Shown piece after piece: positions 8,392 through 15,779 of a stretch of DNA of 64,000 bases. The position numbers and the translations under genes were made by a program. The notes beneath the pieces were generated by a model. It did not search any database. It had not been told where the DNA came from and worked only from the letters and a program-made list of their open reading frames with translations. The stretch's first letter is position 1. Each line of letters opens with the position of its first letter. Source of the DNA: Hyalangium versicolor. Its GTDB lineage: Bacteria > Myxococcota > Myxococcia > Myxococcales > Myxococcaceae. The stretch lies in NCBI RefSeq assembly GCF_020103695.1, contig NZ_JAHXBF010000004.1:372001-436000 (forward strand), read 5' to 3'.

Positions 8392-10224
8392 ATGGCAAGG
8401 GGTTACGCTCTCCATCATCCAGGGTTTCCCGCGCGGGATGAGCCACGGCGGGTGAGGCCTGATGCCGGTCGCACGCCTCCTACGGCGCTGCCTGCCTCCC
8501 CGTCGGCCAGCATTGGGCAGATCCGCTTCGCGAATGGAAACCTGGCCACAAGGGTGACGGTCTCGCCTGATGAGGATCCCACCGAGGTGATTCGGATGCT
8601 TGGGGTAGCTCCTCCCAAGTCGCTGCTCTTGCTCATCGGTGGCGCGGACGCGATGGAGCCGCCTCTCCATGCGCGTGTGCAACAGCTCTTCGGCCGAGGG
8701 CTCGTACCTGCCGCCGCCGAGTGTGGGGCACTCATTCTCGACGGCGGAACGCACTCGGGCATCATGGCCCTCATCGGGCAGGAAGTCGCGGACCGAGGGC
8801 ACCGCTCCCCACTCGTGGGAGTTGCCCCCGTGGGGCAAGTTGCTTTTCCGGATGAGGGGGCTGGGAGTCCGGAGAGGCCCCGAGCCAAACTGGACCCCAA
8901 TCACTCCCATTTCGTGCTCGTGCGGGGCGACGCCTGGGGCAGTGAAACGCACCTCCTGTTTCGTCTTGCTTCAACGCTCGCGAGCGATATTCCCCTGCTT
9001 GTCGTCCTCGTGAACGGCGGGGCAATCACGAGGGAGGAACTGCTCCAGGCTGTACGGCGGCACTGGCCCATCGTCGTCATTCAAGGGAGCGGCCGGCTGG
9101 CAGACGAACTCGCGACCGCCGTCCAAGCGCCTGCGCCTCCCGCAGGGGACTCGGTGCTCGCAGAGCTCGTGGGTGACGGCGACATCTCGCTGTTTCCACT
9201 CGAGGGCGCCGCGGATGGCTTCGAGTGGCTGGTCGCGCGGCAGCTCCGGCAGGAGACGGTCCTCAAGCTGGCCTGGCAACGCTTCGCGAGCTACGACGCT
9301 AATGCCTCACGTGAGCAGTCGACCTTTCGCAGGCTCCAGTTCTGGATCCTGATCATGGGGGTTACCAGCACAGCGGTGGTGCTTCTTCAGACGCAGCTCG
9401 AGCGAGCCGGCGTGGTGGCGCCGCGGACCTTCCCGGTGTACCTGTTACAGACCCTGATCGTCGCAATGGTCGCCAGCATGACAGCCCTCATTGCCGCGGC
9501 GAGCCGGTTCAAGGCGGGAAGCAAGTGGATCCTCCTGCGCGCCAATGCGGAGGCCATCAAGCGCGAGATCTACCGCTACCGATGCCGGCTCAACCCGAGT
9601 CTCGCGCGGCCCAAGGGGGACCCTGAGCAGGACCTCGCCCGCAGGCTGAAGGCCCTCGGCCCCCCACGCACAGGGAGTGAGCCGCTCCTCACGGCGCTTC
9701 GCTCCTACAAGGGCCTGTTGCCACCGCCTGGAGGCAAGGCTCGAGGGGACGACGGACTCAGCCCGCTGACTCCGGTGCGGTACATCCACTTCCGGCTGGA
9801 TGACCAGCTCGGTTACTACCGCGGCAAGATCGACACGCTCGATCGGCAGCTGGTGGCGCTGCAATGGATTGTCATCGCGGTTGGAGGCATCGGGACGGTG
9901 CTGGCCGCCATTCGCCTCGAGTTGTGGGTTGCCATCGCGACCTCCATCGTGATGGCGATCACCACTTATCTCGGGTACCAGCAATTCGAAGCCAGGCTCA
10001 CCAAGTATCAGCAGGCCGCGACCGACCTGGAGAATCTGAAGGCATGGTGGAGCGCTCTGTCTCTCGAGGAGCAGAGCGACTACCGGAAGTTCGACACCCT
10101 CGTGGATGGCACGGAGCTGATCCTCCAGAGTGAGGTCTCCGGCTGGGTGCAGGACATGAAGGGGGCCATCCTCAGGATGGATGCCAGGCACGAGCACGAG
10201 CGCAGTTCGGGAGAACGCCAATGA
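8392..10224 (+). CDS. TRPM-type SLOG (LSDAT) sensor fused to two SLATT membrane modules
   Basis: 610 residues from ATG 8392 (AAGGGG upstream). About 45-285 is an LSDAT-like Rossmannoid domain: SLLLLIGGAD (77-86), the glycine-rich LILDGGTHSGIMALIG (114-129), which resembles the TRPM-channel nucleotide-binding loop, and LVVLVNGGAI (203-212). Two two-helix modules follow: helices at about 317-335 and 347-371 with a charged helix after them, and helices at about 489-508 and 510-529 followed by a long helix with YQQAATDLENLKAWW. These match SLATT domains, proposed pore-forming effectors of SLOG/SMODS conflict systems. The stop overlaps the next start by four bases. By family knowledge, SLOG domains sense NAD- or nucleotide-derived signals. 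Membrane disruption on activation is the expected but untested output. Confidence 0.8.
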   Translation: MARGYALHHPGFPARDEPRRVRPDAGRTPPTALPASPSASIGQIRFANGNLATRVTVSPDEDPTEVIRMLGVAPPKSLLLLIGGADAMEPPLHARVQQLFGRGLVPAAAECGALILDGGTHSGIMALIGQEVADRGHRSPLVGVAPVGQVAFPDEGAGSPERPRAKLDPNHSHFVLVRGDAWGSETHLLFRLASTLASDIPLLVVLVNGGAITREELLQAVRRHWPIVVIQGSGRLADELATAVQAPAPPAGDSVLAELVGDGDISLFPLEGAADGFEWLVARQLRQETVLKLAWQRFASYDANASREQSTFRRLQFWILIMGVTSTAVVLLQTQLERAGVVAPRTFPVYLLQTLIVAMVASMTALIAAASRFKAGSKWILLRANAEAIKREIYRYRCRLNPSLARPKGDPEQDLARRLKALGPPRTGSEPLLTALRSYKGLLPPPGGKARGDDGLSPLTPVRYIHFRLDDQLGYYRGKIDTLDRQLVALQWIVIAVGGIGTVLAAIRLELWVAIATSIVMAITTYLGYQQFEARLTKYQQAATDLENLKAWWSALSLEEQSDYRKFDTLVDGTELILQSEVSGWVQDMKGAILRMDARHEHERSSGERQ

Positions 10225-11801
10225 GCACACACCCAAAGGACTTCTCCATGGGACCTTCCCCGGAAGCTCAGAGGCTGACGATATTCGTGGGCTCGTCCAG
10301 TGAAGCAGCGGCCCACTATGAGCGCGTCTGCGGGACACTCGAGGAGCAGGGCCATCACGTGAAAGGGTGGAAGTCCGCGTTCGACAAAGGTGAGGGCTTC
10401 CTCGCAGCGCTGCTTCGGATAGCTGATAAGGTAGATGCAGCGCTCTTGATAGCGACACCCGATGACATTCTATACAGCCGGGGGGAGCTGTGCCCTTTTC
10501 TTCGCGACAACGTTCTCTTCGAGGCAGGGCTCCTCATTGGCGCGCTTGGCCGACTTGCCACTGGCCTTGTCGTGGCCGGGAGTGAGCCCGTCAGGCTGCC
10601 CAACGACCTGGCGGGTGTAAGCATCTTCTCGTTTCGCGATGGTCACGACAATGCGTTCGCAAGGGACGTAAGGATTTGGGCAGAGCAGGTTCTGCTTATG
10701 AAGTCCAGCTCATCCATCGCTCGAGACATCGCAGCGCGCATACGGAGTATCCCCCTCTCCTCCTTTGGTGCCACAAGGAGGCTTCTGATTCCAAGAATAA
10801 GAACCTTACTCACGCAGGCCTCCAGGGGTGTGATTGACTTGACTCCTGAGCAGTACTTCGAGCGGATCAGATCTGAAATCGAGAGCGCTTCAGCCGGAAC
10901 GGAAGTGCTGGCCGTTGCTTCGTCCTTGTCGACCGTCCGATGGGCAAACGATCCCATGCAATGCTACTACATCGAGCAGAACTTCGTGGCACGGGAGCGG
11001 GGAGCTGACATCAGGCGTCTATTCATTTTCAATAAATCCTCCGTCACTACGGCTGAAGCAAGAAACATTCACAACCATTTGTGCCACGACGTTCCCGTCC
11101 GCTGCATATCACTCGAGGCCCTGGCAATCCCCATGGACGACCTTGTGCTTTTTAGATCGCCCAGCGAGGGAGCCCGCGCCTACAAAGCCTACCCAGACAT
11201 GGCCTTCAGCAAGAGAGTCGTAGAAGCCCAGCTGATGATCGATCCTGATCATTGCGCTGACTTACAACGGCGTTTCAACGAGATCTGGCGTATCGCCTGG
11301 GAGCCTCGCTCCATCGAGGAAGCTATCGAAATACCGGGGATGCGCATTCCACTGCCAGCAAGGCATGAATTCCCCCCAGGCCTGGAGATGGAATCTCGAT
11401 GGACCGGCGTCGAAGCCATCACGTGCCGCTCGGCAGCGAAGGCAAGAGGCCATGAGCTCCATCGCGAGCTGAAGAGTCTGGTCCTGACGACATCCCAAGG
11501 CTTGTGCGTCGTCCACGTTCCAGGCGACTGTACTGTCTCACTCAGGAAGGTCAAAGCCCACCTGGGTACCGATGAGGCGTTTGTGGCTGACCCAGAGCAG
11601 CTCCTGGAGTTGAACCTGGGTCCGGGGACCGTGTGCGCCGTTCTTGATCCGGTGTGGTCCATGCGCCACCTGGTTGACCAACGTGTATTGGAGATACCCG
11701 AGGTCTTCACGAACAACGGAACCCGTAATGGCTACTTCACCTTCAACCCGGACGAGCTTCGAGCAGCACAGAGAGTGGGGATAGGTGATTTCGTGGATTA
11801 G
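10221..11801 (+). CDS. TIR-like domain, unassigned alpha/beta domain and YbaK/ProX-type deacylase fusion
   Basis: 526 residues, start overlapping the previous stop (ATGA). Residues 18-150 resemble the nucleotide-binding TIR-like domain of CBASS/Pycsar effectors: LTIFVGSSSE, ATPDDILYSRGE and RDNVLFEAGLLIGALGR, with Glu101 at the expected NADase position. Residues 205-362 (YFERIRSEIE, RGADIRRLFIF) form an alpha/beta region I cannot assign; it vaguely recalls degenerate PLD-like domains but lacks HKD motifs. Residues 395-520 match the YbaK/ProRS-editing fold: LKSLVLT with Lys418, VVHVPGDCTVSLRKVKAHLG, LGPGTVCAV, LVDQRVLE and FTNNGTRNGYFTF. That family hydrolyses mischarged aminoacyl-tRNA. NAD-consuming TIR activity and a tRNA-directed activity in one chain would be unusual. 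Confidence 0.75.
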   Translation: MSTHPKDFSMGPSPEAQRLTIFVGSSSEAAAHYERVCGTLEEQGHHVKGWKSAFDKGEGFLAALLRIADKVDAALLIATPDDILYSRGELCPFLRDNVLFEAGLLIGALGRLATGLVVAGSEPVRLPNDLAGVSIFSFRDGHDNAFARDVRIWAEQVLLMKSSSSIARDIAARIRSIPLSSFGATRRLLIPRIRTLLTQASRGVIDLTPEQYFERIRSEIESASAGTEVLAVASSLSTVRWANDPMQCYYIEQNFVARERGADIRRLFIFNKSSVTTAEARNIHNHLCHDVPVRCISLEALAIPMDDLVLFRSPSEGARAYKAYPDMAFSKRVVEAQLMIDPDHCADLQRRFNEIWRIAWEPRSIEEAIEIPGMRIPLPARHEFPPGLEMESRWTGVEAITCRSAAKARGHELHRELKSLVLTTSQGLCVVHVPGDCTVSLRKVKAHLGTDEAFVADPEQLLELNLGPGTVCAVLDPVWSMRHLVDQRVLEIPEVFTNNGTRNGYFTFNPDELRAAQRVGIGDFVD

Positions 11802-12187
11802 GTGGAAATGTAGTCACCAGGGTTATGGAACGGAGCTGCGTCTCACGCGTGACAACTTTTCAATCAACTGCACGGGTCGCGGAGGCCGTAGCCCACGTAC
11901 TAGTCCGGGCGCACTAGATAGGCGCAAGGTGTCCCTGCACCGAAACGCAGGTGCGCCTGCCGTGTGTACCCCAAGGGGCTGCGCGGCTTCTCCCCCCGCT
12001 TGGCTCACTGCTCGGGCGGCCCCTGTCAGCAATCCTCTTCGACACCTCCGCTCCAGCCCTCACCCGCCACATGGCCTCTATCCCGCCTAGACGCCGAGGA
12101 CCTGTCCACAGGCATGCCCTCATTCACCCGTCATCACACAATGCGGTCTGGGACTCCCTCTTGAGTACGAACGAAGGAGGATGTCCC
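11802..12187. other. Non-coding gap after the TIR-YbaK gene
   Basis: No convincing gene. A bulged hairpin is visible at 11921-11957: outer arms GGCGCA and TGCGCC, inner arms CCTGC and GCAGG around an eight-base loop. It could end the transcript of the SLOG/TIR operon, though no T-tract follows. The last bases hold the strong ribosome site AAGGAGGA for the CHAP gene. Confidence 0.4.
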
Positions 12188-13165
12188 ATGGAGCAGAACA
12201 AAGCAGGCGAAACCCTGGGCTCGGTGCAGGACCTGGCCTCAGCACAAGACGAGAGTCCCGCGGACGATTTCGGCCCCGATGAACTCATCGATTCGTCGCA
12301 GGAAGCCCCGCCGCCGCCGAGCGACAACGGCTTACGCGAGGGAGATGAGGATCTGGCCGGACCGAGCAATCAGGACCTGGCCTTCAACGACGACGACCTC
12401 GACGACGATCCCGTGGCCCTCGATGCCGCGCAAAGCGACGGCACCGGTGAATTGGAAGTAGCGCAACAGATGGGGAAAGACGGCGCAAGCGCCGCGAAGG
12501 CCATGAAGGTCACGCTGGCCCCGAGCGACCAGCTCAGCAGATTCCTGCGCGCCGCCCAGAGCCAGATCGGCTACCGCTCCCGCCCTGGAAATCCACCGTT
12601 CTCGAAGTATGGGAGGTGGCTCGGCTTCCCTAACGGAGGCCAGGGCCACTACTGCGCGGCCTTCGTCTCGTGGTGCGCTGCCAAGGCTGGCATCAGCCAG
12701 AAGGTCGGCAAGTCCGGGTGGGTGAAGTTCTTCCTCGACGCGTACAAGCGGAGGGGTCGTTTTGGCTCGACGCCGCGGGTCGGTTCCCTGGTGATCTTCG
12801 ACTTTGAGCGGGACGGAGTGGTCGACCACATCGGGATCGTGACGGAGGTTGGACGCAACTACATCAGGACGATCGAGGGCAACACCGGCGACCCGCGAGG
12901 GGTCCGCGATCGGAAGCGCATCGGGCCCTCCATCCGTGGCTACTGCTACCCCTCCTTCACGGACAAGGTGAATCAGCCCCAGCCGCCCACTCCGGCCCAG
13001 CATGTCTGGCACACCGTGCGAAAGGGCGAGACGCTCACGAAGATCTCCAAACAGTACGGCGTGTCGATCGCCCTCCTGCTCAAGCGCAACAAGGGACAAG
13101 CAGGCCAGGGGAAGATCACCAACCCGAACCAGATCTTCGTCAACCAGCGGATCCTGATCCGCTAG
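12188..13165 (+). CDS. CHAP-type peptidoglycan hydrolase with C-terminal LysM
   Basis: 325 residues; ATG 12188 follows AAGGAGGA by seven bases, which decides the start. Residues 1-105 are acidic and low-complexity with no signal peptide. Residues 110-255 form a CHAP/NlpC-like amidase: Cys156 in HYCAAFVSWC, His214 in VVDHIGIVTE and an acidic partner near Glu230. A LysM repeat (about 275-325, HTVRKGETLTKISKQYGVS) gives peptidoglycan binding. This is lysin-like architecture. Without a signal peptide it would leave by a dedicated route, by lysis, or act from inside. It starts 386 bases after the TIR-YbaK gene on the same strand, so shared transcription is possible but not implied. Confidence 0.85.
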   Translation: MEQNKAGETLGSVQDLASAQDESPADDFGPDELIDSSQEAPPPPSDNGLREGDEDLAGPSNQDLAFNDDDLDDDPVALDAAQSDGTGELEVAQQMGKDGASAAKAMKVTLAPSDQLSRFLRAAQSQIGYRSRPGNPPFSKYGRWLGFPNGGQGHYCAAFVSWCAAKAGISQKVGKSGWVKFFLDAYKRRGRFGSTPRVGSLVIFDFERDGVVDHIGIVTEVGRNYIRTIEGNTGDPRGVRDRKRIGPSIRGYCYPSFTDKVNQPQPPTPAQHVWHTVRKGETLTKISKQYGVSIALLLKRNKGQAGQGKITNPNQIFVNQRILIR

Positions 13166-13567
13166 TCGCGCGCCGTGGGCCTTCCGAGGGAGCAGGGGCC
13201 GCCGGCTGAAATGCGGAAAGGACTGCGTCCACCCAGGTACTTGGCGCGCGTCCCGCTCGCCAGGGCACACGCTACAGGGGGCGATGGTGCTGTTGCCGCT
13301 CTTGCGCGGGGTGTGGGTGCGGAGTTCGAGGAGGTCCTTCCGGACTCCATCCATGTGGAAGATGCAACCCACGCCGCCCAGGGCTGCGGATTGCTCCCTC
13401 GAAGGTGGACGATGCTCGCATCTTCGGCGCATGGTTTGTCGAAGTTTGAGCCATCTTCTGGCCTGGACCCAGCGGCTCAAACCCGGAGGAATCCCACCGG
13501 ACGAGCTGGAGCCTCGGCGCCAGCTCGTCGCGGGGGATGGCCCCTCAGGGATCAGGAGGTGACTTCC
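13166..13567. other. Non-coding gap between convergent genes
   Basis: The space lies between the CHAP gene and the converging F5/8C gene. Open frames exist on both strands but show no domain, signal peptide or start with a good ribosome site. I see no clear hairpin, repeat or RNA gene. Confidence 0.4.
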
Positions 13568-15349
13568 TCAGGGAGCGCACTGCCATGCCCCCTTGTGGGT
13601 AAGGCACATGCCTTCATTGATCACCGCGGCTCTGAAGTCGGGGGCTGCGGTCAGAGAGGGCGGCCCGAGCCGTTCGGCGCCATCCATGCTCATGTTCAAC
13701 CCTCTCCAGTTGAACCCAATCACCCCCTCCACGCTGCTGTCGTTCTGCGCGATCTTCCGCAGCCGCTTGAAGTTCTCGGCCAGCCAACCCCGCTTGGTTG
13801 CATCATTCTGGCTGCTGGGAATCGCCGTCTCCGCTGTGAGGAAGTATTTCTTACCGGGCACCAGTTGCTTGAGCCGATTGAAGCGCGCTTCCGCCGACAC
13901 AATCGCATCGACTCCGGGAGCATCCCTGCCACAAGCGTCGGTGCTCGTGCTTGTCGCGGTGAGGTACGAGATGGGGTAGCAGTTGTAGGCGACCGCGTCC
14001 GCGGAAGCGGCCCCCACGGTGTTTCCAGCCGCATACATGGGCACCGCCAGGTATGAGTACATGAGCCCCATCTTGGGAATAATGGCTCCAGAGCCAAACC
14101 GAGCCCTCGCCGCATCCGCGAGGATCTGCTTCACCGCGGCAAGATTCGCATTCGTTGCACTGACATTCGAAATCAAGTCGGGCTCATCCACAGGGAAGAC
14201 CCAGGCGATCTTCTGATACTCGGCAGCCGTCAGTTGTTGCAGGAAGAAGCCATACCGTTCGCTGGCGGACATGGGGCTCGGCGGCCACCGGGGAGTACAG
14301 CCATTGGCTCCGTCGAAGAAAGTCTTCCCATGGGTGGATCCATCAGGACATGCGACTTCGCCGTAAAAGATATTCGTCCCATCCAGCACAATCTTCACGC
14401 TGGGGTCATCTCTCACGTCCGGCCTGTTCAGCATGGCTTTGAAGTTACTGACATCATTGGCACCGATTCCAGGGGCCGCCCAGATCAGATTGGAGTGAGC
14501 AATCGTGTCATTCACTGTACTCGTTGCTTGTGGATTCCACGCCTCCCACGCTCCGAAGTAGCCATAGAACTTGGCGGGGGGCGGCTGCTGCTTCACGCCG
14601 CTGACATACACCGAGCTGATGACGGCTCCGTTCGCATTGGCGCCCTCCCGCAGCTCGAACTTATAGGTTCCCGCCCGAATCCAACCCACGTCCGCGTATC
14701 CGGAGTAGGTATCAAAAACCCACCCTCCCAGCTCAGGCGCACCCGGTGCGGCTTCCGCGACCCAGACCCGGCCGTATTCGCCCGTGGGGATGGAGGCACT
14801 CAGCCGGACAGCACTGTCGCAGAACGTGCCATTGTAGGGCACGGAGCAGCTTGCTCGATTCGCGGTCACCGTTCCCGAGGGGACATATCGGTACGTCCTC
14901 ACCTCAGACCAGGCGACCCACGAGGGGCTCGCTGTGGTGATGATCCGGATGTATCGCACGGGAGTGTGGTTGTATATCTTATAGCTGATCAGCATTCCGT
15001 CAGCGGTAAAGCCGCTGTATGTGCCGAAGCCAACCGCCACCCACTGGTTTGTATAACCGACCACCTGATGTGACGTCGAACCACTCGGGTATTGCGCCAC
15101 CCTCAGCTCGAGTCGATCCAGCGCGAACTCACCGCCCAGATCAATCTGGAGAAATGGCTGCGCCGAGGCATACACGCCTGAATTCCACGCCGTATACGGA
15201 TTGCCGTCCACGGCGTATTGAGGTGGAGCTCCGGAATAAGAGCTGGAGGCGGCAACGCTGTACGGAGTGAGCGGGACTTGCGCCCTGGCTGTGGACACAG
15301 GGAGCCCCACGAAAATGAGCGCGACGAGCATTCGTAATACAAGTTTCAT
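13568..15349 (-). CDS. Secreted F5/8-type-C (discoidin) protein with glycosidase-like C-terminal half
   Basis: 593 residues. ATG 15349 is preceded by TAGGA and begins a clean signal peptide (cleavage after STARA, about 23). Residues 25-165 match an F5/8C carbohydrate-binding domain (YAVDGNPYTAWNSG, FLQIDLGGEFALDRLELRV, VRYIRIITT). Residues 170-260 are a small beta domain. About 265-590 looks like a TIM-barrel hydrolase: FYGYFGAWEAWNP, IAWVFPVDEPD, AVAYNCYPI, YFLTAETAIPSS and GVIGFNWRG, with candidate acidic residues in VDEPD and TAETA. The glycoside-hydrolase family cannot be named by eye. Probably an extracellular polysaccharide-degrading enzyme; GC is slightly lower than the neighbours. Confidence 0.7.
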   Translation of the reverse strand: MKLVLRMLVALIFVGLPVSTARAQVPLTPYSVAASSSYSGAPPQYAVDGNPYTAWNSGVYASAQPFLQIDLGGEFALDRLELRVAQYPSGSTSHQVVGYTNQWVAVGFGTYSGFTADGMLISYKIYNHTPVRYIRIITTASPSWVAWSEVRTYRYVPSGTVTANRASCSVPYNGTFCDSAVRLSASIPTGEYGRVWVAEAAPGAPELGGWVFDTYSGYADVGWIRAGTYKFELREGANANGAVISSVYVSGVKQQPPPAKFYGYFGAWEAWNPQATSTVNDTIAHSNLIWAAPGIGANDVSNFKAMLNRPDVRDDPSVKIVLDGTNIFYGEVACPDGSTHGKTFFDGANGCTPRWPPSPMSASERYGFFLQQLTAAEYQKIAWVFPVDEPDLISNVSATNANLAAVKQILADAARARFGSGAIIPKMGLMYSYLAVPMYAAGNTVGAASADAVAYNCYPISYLTATSTSTDACGRDAPGVDAIVSAEARFNRLKQLVPGKKYFLTAETAIPSSQNDATKRGWLAENFKRLRKIAQNDSSVEGVIGFNWRGLNMSMDGAERLGPPSLTAAPDFRAAVINEGMCLTHKGAWQCAP

Positions 15350-15779
15350 ATTCCTACCTTTTGAGGTTCTGCCACTGCTGCGGGTATGCAACAGCTGCGC
15401 CTTCTTTTGATTCGTTACCGGACGTCCCCTTGTTCACCGGGAGAGCGGGCGTCCGAGGCGCGGGTGAGCTCGGTTGCGGGAACCCTTTCCGAGCTGAGAC
15501 ATCCCCTCATTTTTGCAAGTGGGGAGTAGCTACCTCCGGGCAATACGATAATCTCATTTCAGAGAAAGTCATGCCCGCAGGCACCTCGGTGGGCTGGGTG
15601 ATGTACTTCTCGCGGCGAGGACAAGGGCACCCTCTTCATGCTCACCCCCGACCGGTTTGCCGCTTCCAACCCAGAGCACGTCGCGCTCGCCGCTCGCGTC
15701 CATGAGTTGCTGGACCAAGCCGGGCTGCTGCGGCCGTTGCAGCCCTGGCCAGCAAGGTAAGCGCCCAGGGAGCACTGCC
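15350..15779. other. Non-coding gap containing a gene remnant
   Basis: The upstream side of the F5/8C gene (15350-15560) is AT-richer and is the likely promoter zone of that gene. The distal part holds the plus-strand gene fragment described separately at 15602-15760. No intact gene was found. Confidence 0.4.
15602..15760 (+). pseudogene. C-terminal remnant of an unidentified gene
   Basis: A plus-strand frame opens after a TGA near 15599 and ends with TAA at 15758-15760. It reads as a typical protein C-terminus (TLFMLTPDRFAASNPEH, then a helix with ALAARVHELLDQAGLLRPL), with myxobacterial codon use but no start or upstream domain. I read it as the tail of a deleted or truncated gene. The parent family is not recognised. 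Confidence 0.3.

Noticed and set aside
10221..11801. Reading the middle domain as an active phospholipase D
   Set aside because: No HxKxxxxD motif is present, so only a loose structural resemblance was kept.
11802..12187. Possible tRNA or small RNA in the gap
   Set aside because: No cloverleaf can be drawn; only a bulged hairpin is visible.
13175..14056. Plus-strand open frame after the CHAP gene
   Set aside because: It runs into the F5/8C gene antisense and has no domain or ribosome site.
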